Assembly (NCBI GenBank): GCA_026713405.1
Contig: JAPOON010000645.1
Span: forward strand, 1 to 10,178
Direction: 5' to 3'
DNA length: 10,178 nt
Source: Gammaproteobacteria bacterium
GTDB taxonomy: Bacteria; Pseudomonadota; Gammaproteobacteria; Pseudomonadales; Azotimanducaceae_A
A program made the position numbers and the translations under genes. Below the pieces are notes generated by a model. It did not search any database. It was not told the origin of the DNA and saw only the letters and a list, made by a program, of their open reading frames with translations. Below are positions 6,478 to 10,178 of this stretch, in pieces. How positions within the stretch are numbered: position 1 is the first letter of the stretch; every line of letters starts with the position of its first letter.

Positions 6478-8274
6478 TCAGGCACTCGCCTCCCCGGCGT
6501 AGGACCCCAGCTGTGGAATATGCACCACGGAACGCTGCATGTCCCAGGCATTGGTGGGGCAGCGCTCGGCGCAGAGCCCGCAGTGCAGGCACAGGTCCTC
6601 GTCCTTGACCATCACCCGCTCCGTCGGCAGCGAGCCCGAAACGTAGAGGTCCTGTTCCGTATTCGAGGCCGGCGCCATCAACCGTTGCCGCAGGTCCTCC
6701 TCCTCGCCGTTTTCGATGAAGCTGATGCAGTCCATGGGGCAGATATCCACGCAGGCATCGCATTCGATGCACAGCCGGTCGGTGAATACCGTCTGCACGT
6801 CGCAGTTCAGGCAGCGCTGCGCCTCCCGGGCGCCGAGACGCTTGTCGAAGCCGAGTTCCACCTCGATCTTGATGTTGCCGAGCGACTGCTTCTTGTCGGC
6901 GTGGGGCACCAGGTAGCGCGCCGCCGGGTCGTGCTCGGCATCGTAGCTCCACTCGTGCAGGCCCATCTTGGTGCTGATCAGGTTGACGCCCTCCGGCGGG
7001 CGGTCTGCCTTGAGGTCCTTGCCCTGGCAGAACAGGTGCATCGAGATTGCCGCCTGGTGGGCGTGGGCCGAGGCCCAGATGATGTTCTCGGGCCCGAAGG
7101 CGCTGTCGCCGCCGAAGAAGACCTTGGGGTGGGTGGACTGCAGGGTCACCTCGTCCAGCAAGGGGCAGTCCCACTTGTCGAACTGGATGCCGGCGTCGCG
7201 CTCGATCCACGGGCAGTGGTTTTCCTGGCCGATGGCCATGAGTATCTTGTCGGCCTCCAGGAACACGTCCGGTTCGCCGCTCGGCACGTACTTGAGGCGC
7301 CCGTTCTCGCCCTCGACAGGCTTGACGCAGCCGAACACCACGCCCTTCAGTTTGCCGTTCTCGTGCACGAACTCCTTGGGCGGCCGGTTGTTGACGATGG
7401 GAATGCCCTCGCGCATGGCGTCTTCTTTTTCCCACTCCGACGCCTTCATCACCTCGAAGGCCGAACGCACCACCACGGTGACGCTTTCCGCCCCCACCCG
7501 CTTCGATGTGCGGCAGCAGTCCATGGCCGTGTTGCCGCCGCCCATGACGATGACCTTGCCCTCGATGGAGCTCGTGTGGCCGAAGGCGACGCTCGCCAGC
7601 CAGTCGATGCCGATGTGGATGTGTTCGTCGACCTCCGCGCGGCCCGGCAGGTCGAGGTCTCGCCCGCGCGGTGCGCCGGTGCCCACGAAGTAGGCATCGT
7701 AGTCCATGGCCAGCATGTCCTTCATGCTGGTTATCTCGTAGCCGAAGTGGCATTTCACGCCCATGTCGAGGATGAGGTCGACCTCCTCCTCGAGCACGTC
7801 GGCCGGCAGCCGGAACGCCGGGATCTGGCTGCGCATCATGCCGCCGCCGGCCGGGTCTTTCTCGAACATGTGCACTTCGTAGCCGAGCGGCAGCAGGTCG
7901 CGCGCCACCGCCAGCGAGGCGGGACCGGAGCCGAGCAGCGCCCCGCGCTTGCCGTTCTTCCTGGTGGGCACGCGCGGCATGTAGGGGGTGATGTCGCCCT
8001 TGTGGTCTGCCGCCACCCGTTTCAGCCGGCAGATGGCCACCGGCTTCTCCTCGGTGCGCACGCGCCGGCAGGCGGGTTCGCAGGGCCGGTCGCAGGTGCG
8101 CCCGAGAATGCCCGGAAAGACGTTGCTATCCCAGTTGAGCATGTACGCTTCGGTATATCGTTCCTGGGCGATGAGCCGGATGTATTCGGGCACGGGCGTA
8201 TGCGCGGGACAGGCCCACTGGCAGTCCACCACCTTGTGGAAATAGTTCGGATTCAGGATGTCGGTCGGTTTCAT
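6478..8274 (-). CDS. Iron-sulfur flavoprotein, glutamate-synthase-small-subunit type with C-terminal 2x[4Fe-4S] domain; probable NAD(P) electron-transfer subunit
   Basis: Predicted to move electrons between Fe-S clusters, FAD and NAD(P)(H). With the ATG at 8272-8274 it has 598 residues. An N-terminal cysteine-rich domain (C18, C22, C61, C65, C69, C82) resembles the Fe-S entry domain of GltD and dihydropyrimidine dehydrogenase. Next come an FAD-binding GSGPA (115-119) and a second, nucleotide-binding GGGNTAMD (245-252). GGDSAFGPENIIWA (388-401) closes the FAD fold. The C-terminus carries two complete ferredoxin motifs, CxxCxxCxxxCP at C502-C512 and at C562-C572. GltD itself ends before such a domain. 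As first gene of the operon, coupled to korA, it most likely serves as the NAD(P)-reducing subunit of the oxidoreductase. I recall an Azoarcus enzyme of this composition with a subunit of similar size, where this gene is called a kor gene. The start is uncertain: the ATG lacks a good ribosome binding site. Confidence 0.88.
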   Translation of the reverse strand: MKPTDILNPNYFHKVVDCQWACPAHTPVPEYIRLIAQERYTEAYMLNWDSNVFPGILGRTCDRPCEPACRRVRTEEKPVAICRLKRVAADHKGDITPYMPRVPTRKNGKRGALLGSGPASLAVARDLLPLGYEVHMFEKDPAGGGMMRSQIPAFRLPADVLEEEVDLILDMGVKCHFGYEITSMKDMLAMDYDAYFVGTGAPRGRDLDLPGRAEVDEHIHIGIDWLASVAFGHTSSIEGKVIVMGGGNTAMDCCRTSKRVGAESVTVVVRSAFEVMKASEWEKEDAMREGIPIVNNRPPKEFVHENGKLKGVVFGCVKPVEGENGRLKYVPSGEPDVFLEADKILMAIGQENHCPWIERDAGIQFDKWDCPLLDEVTLQSTHPKVFFGGDSAFGPENIIWASAHAHQAAISMHLFCQGKDLKADRPPEGVNLISTKMGLHEWSYDAEHDPAARYLVPHADKKQSLGNIKIEVELGFDKRLGAREAQRCLNCDVQTVFTDRLCIECDACVDICPMDCISFIENGEEEDLRQRLMAPASNTEQDLYVSGSLPTERVMVKDEDLCLHCGLCAERCPTNAWDMQRSVVHIPQLGSYAGEASA

Positions 8275-8482
8275 GGCGGCTCTGGCAGGCTGACTGGCGA
8301 AGGAAATCCGTTCCCTCCCCTGCGCCGCTGTATCGCGCACGCGTTCGCGAGCGGCACTTTACCGTTTTGCCGCCCGATTAGGAAGCATTGCCACTACGCA
8401 ACCCTTTGATTTGCCAGCCTCGCGGGAGCGCCACAACGCGGGTAGAATACGCCGCTCGCCCAGCGCAGCAGTCCCACCGGTC
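8275..8482. promoter_or_regulatory. Divergent control region of the kor operon and mfd
   Basis: This 208-bp gap must hold the promoters of both directions. For mfd the best element is GGTAGAAT, with the -10 TAGAAT at 8443-8448 about 35 bp before the ATG; its -35 is poor. For the operon a weak minus-strand candidate is TTCCTA, a 17-bp spacer and TAAAGT (8356-8361). Near that -10 lies an inverted repeat, GCGGCA (8351-8356) with TGCCGC (8368-8373), that could be an operator. AGGGGAGG on the minus strand (about 8313-8321) is a good Shine-Dalgarno-like sequence, but it lies about 40 bp before the chosen ATG. Confidence 0.45.
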
Positions 8483-10178
8483 ATGGATCTCCGCCTCGCC
8501 GAAACACTCCCCACCGAGCCCGGTCAGCGTCTGACCTGGGACAATGTCTTCGGCGCCGCCGGGGGTTTCCTGGCCGCACAGGCTGCCGCAGCGCACGGCT
8601 CCCTGGTTCTCATCGTGGCCAACGATGCCGAGGACGCCGTTCGCTGGCACGACGAAGTCGCCTTCTTCTCCGCCGACGGCGAAGACGGAATCGTCCATTT
8701 CCCAGACTGGGAGACGCTGCCCTACGATGTCTTCTCACCCCATCCGGACATCACCTCCGAGCGGCTGGCGACGCTCCGCGCCCTGGGGCGGTTGCGCCGT
8801 GGCGTACTGGTCGTATCGGTTACCGCGCTGATGCAGCGCCTGGCGCCGCCCGAGTACGTGGAGGCGCAATCGTTCGTTCTGGCCGCCGGCGATTTATTCG
8901 ATACCCACACCGAACGCGCCCGGCTGGAAGCCGCCGGCTACACGGCCGTGGAGACTGTTGAAAACCGGGGGGAGTTCGCCATTCGCGGCTCGCTCATGGA
9001 TATCTTTCCCGCGGGCGCCGAAAACCCGATCCGCATCGACATGCTGGACGACGAGATCGAGTCGCTGCGCCTGTTCGACCCCGACACCCAGCGCACCATC
9101 GAGCGGGTAGGCGCCATAAGCATGCTACCAGCCCGGGAGTTTCCCCTTGACGATGCCGCCATTGCCCGCTTCCGCAGCCGCTGGCACGAGACATTCGATG
9201 TGGATGTGCGCACGTGCAGCGTCTACAAGGATGTTTCCGCCGGCATACCCCCGGGCGGCATCGAATACTACCTGCCCCTGTTCTTCGACCGCCTTGCCAC
9301 CCTGTTCGACTATCTGCCCGCGGATACGCTGTTGCTGCACCGCTCGGACCTGGGCGATGCCGCCCAGCACTTCCGGAAAGACATCGAGAGCCGCCACGAC
9401 AGCCTTGCTTACGACATCGAGCGCCCCATTCTCCAGCCCGACGCCCTTTTCCTGACTCCGGATGGCCTGCATGAGCGGCTGCGCGCCTATCCCCGGGTCT
9501 CGCTCCGCGAGAGGCAAAGAGCCGGGACGCGCCGCCGCTCGCGGATGCTGCCGGACCTGCAGGCCAACGCGCGGCTCAAGGAACCGGCGCAACGGCTCAG
9601 GGAATTCATGGCCGCCAACCGGTCCGCGCGTTTCCTGTTCACGGCCGAGACCGTCGGGCGCCGGGAAGTGCTGTCCGAGTTCCTCGCCCGGGCCGGCATT
9701 GGCGCCGAAACCGTCCCGGGCCTGTCCGACTTTCTTGCGGGAACCGCACCCTGCGGCATCGCAACCGCGCCCCTGCACCAGGGGCTCTGGGCCGACGAAC
9801 TGATCGTCCTGACGGAAACCCAGATCTTCGGCCACCGGCCCACCGGCGAACGGGTGAGCGGCGCCCGGGTGGTCGACCCGGAGCAGATCGTTCGCGACCT
9901 CTCGGAACTCTCCACGGGAGCCCCCGTCGTCCACCTGGAGCACGGCATCGGCCGCTATCTGGGTCTGCAGACCCTCAGCGTCGATGGACTCGTCAGCGAA
10001 TTCCTGATGCTGGAATACGCCGGCGGCGACAAGCTGTACGTGCCGGTGACTTCGCTGCACCTCATCACGCGCTACACGGGCGCCGGCGACGCCGGCGCGC
10101 CGCTGCACCGGCTCGGCTCCGACCAGTGGGAGAGGGCCAAGCGCCGCGCGGCCGCCAAGGCCGTCGACGTAGCTGCCG
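8483..10178 (+). CDS. mfd: Transcription-repair coupling factor Mfd, partial (C-terminus outside window)
   Basis: Mfd removes RNA polymerase stalled at DNA lesions using an ATP-driven translocase and recruits UvrA, directing nucleotide excision repair to transcribed strands. The visible 565 residues are about half of the usual 1,150. The UvrB-homology module is clear: FPDWETLPYDVFSPHPDITSER near 73-94 and GEFAIRGSLMDIFPAG at 163-178, followed by the LRLFDPDTQRT strand (195-205). The RNA-polymerase-interacting domain follows, with VVHLEHGIGRYLGL at 482-495 and GGDKLYVPVTSL at 514-525. The frame leaves the window at the WERAKRRAAAKAVDVAA segment, just before the translocase domain. The ATG at 8483 gives the normal N-terminus, although its ribosome binding site is weak. 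It diverges from the oxidoreductase operon. Confidence 0.97.
   Translation, partial: MDLRLAETLPTEPGQRLTWDNVFGAAGGFLAAQAAAAHGSLVLIVANDAEDAVRWHDEVAFFSADGEDGIVHFPDWETLPYDVFSPHPDITSERLATLRALGRLRRGVLVVSVTALMQRLAPPEYVEAQSFVLAAGDLFDTHTERARLEAAGYTAVETVENRGEFAIRGSLMDIFPAGAENPIRIDMLDDEIESLRLFDPDTQRTIERVGAISMLPAREFPLDDAAIARFRSRWHETFDVDVRTCSVYKDVSAGIPPGGIEYYLPLFFDRLATLFDYLPADTLLLHRSDLGDAAQHFRKDIESRHDSLAYDIERPILQPDALFLTPDGLHERLRAYPRVSLRERQRAGTRRRSRMLPDLQANARLKEPAQRLREFMAANRSARFLFTAETVGRREVLSEFLARAGIGAETVPGLSDFLAGTAPCGIATAPLHQGLWADELIVLTETQIFGHRPTGERVSGARVVDPEQIVRDLSELSTGAPVVHLEHGIGRYLGLQTLSVDGLVSEFLMLEYAGGDKLYVPVTSLHLITRYTGAGDAGAPLHRLGSDQWERAKRRAAAKAVDVAA

Noticed and set aside
5439..6608. A 389-codon open frame on the plus strand opposite korA
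   Set aside because: Mirror frame of the conserved oxidoreductase gene, with no recognisable motif.
6520..8409. A 629-codon open frame on the plus strand opposite the flavoprotein gene
   Set aside because: It is antisense to a gene with two complete ferredoxin motifs and FAD/NAD signatures. Its translation is rich in His, Val, Ala and Asp with no domain, as expected from the mirror frame of GC-rich coding DNA.

Overview
The window is a GC-rich, densely coded chromosomal segment of bacterial housekeeping and energy genes. The gene set (heme-copper oxidase, divergent bfr/bfd pair, long-form GAPDH and Mfd) suggests an aerobic gammaproteobacterium. My guess is a free-living marine or sediment lineage, but that rests on gene families and general impression, not on a search. 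I see no phage, transposase, CRISPR array, tRNA or rRNA. No gene-level novel system stands out. The least ordinary features are the 2-oxoacid oxidoreductase operon and two repeat structures between genes.

Layout, left to right. (1) 1-512, minus strand: the first 170 residues of a cytochrome c oxidase subunit II, cut by the window edge. (2) 513-854: no gene; two short palindromes. (3) 855-1695: an iron module. bfr (minus) and bfd (plus) diverge from a shared regulatory region holding a Fur-box-like site and a perfect ATTCGC/GCGAAT inverted repeat. (4) 1686-1784: a hairpin whose loop is the bfd stop codon, then three tandem 18-bp repeats, in the convergent gap between bfd and gap. (5) 1785-3257, minus: a 490-residue glyceraldehyde-3-phosphate dehydrogenase with an extra N-terminal domain, a GTG start, a good ribosome binding site and a good sigma-70 promoter. 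(6) 3258-3600: the gap promoter and a 111-bp element made of two 31-bp inverted arms with one mismatch. (7) 3601-8274, minus: a tightly coupled three-gene operon encoding an iron-sulfur flavoprotein of the glutamate-synthase-small-subunit type, a gamma-alpha fused 2-oxoacid:ferredoxin oxidoreductase subunit, and its thiamine-diphosphate beta subunit. (8) 8275-8482: a divergent promoter region. (9) 8483-10178, plus: the N-terminal 565 residues of Mfd, cut by the window edge.

How the genes fit together. The operon probably builds an enzyme that oxidises a 2-oxoacid, most likely 2-oxoglutarate, to the acyl-CoA. The electrons would pass through the flavoprotein to NAD(P)+ rather than to a free ferredoxin. 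This is the architecture I recall for the 2-oxoglutarate:NADP+ oxidoreductase of Azoarcus. Bfr stores iron and Bfd releases it, in a cell with a high Fe-S and heme demand (oxidase, oxidoreductase). In Pseudomonas, as I remember it, the long GAPDH gene and mfd are divergent neighbours. Here the oxidoreductase operon and the palindromic element lie between them, so this may be an insertion into a conserved neighbourhood.
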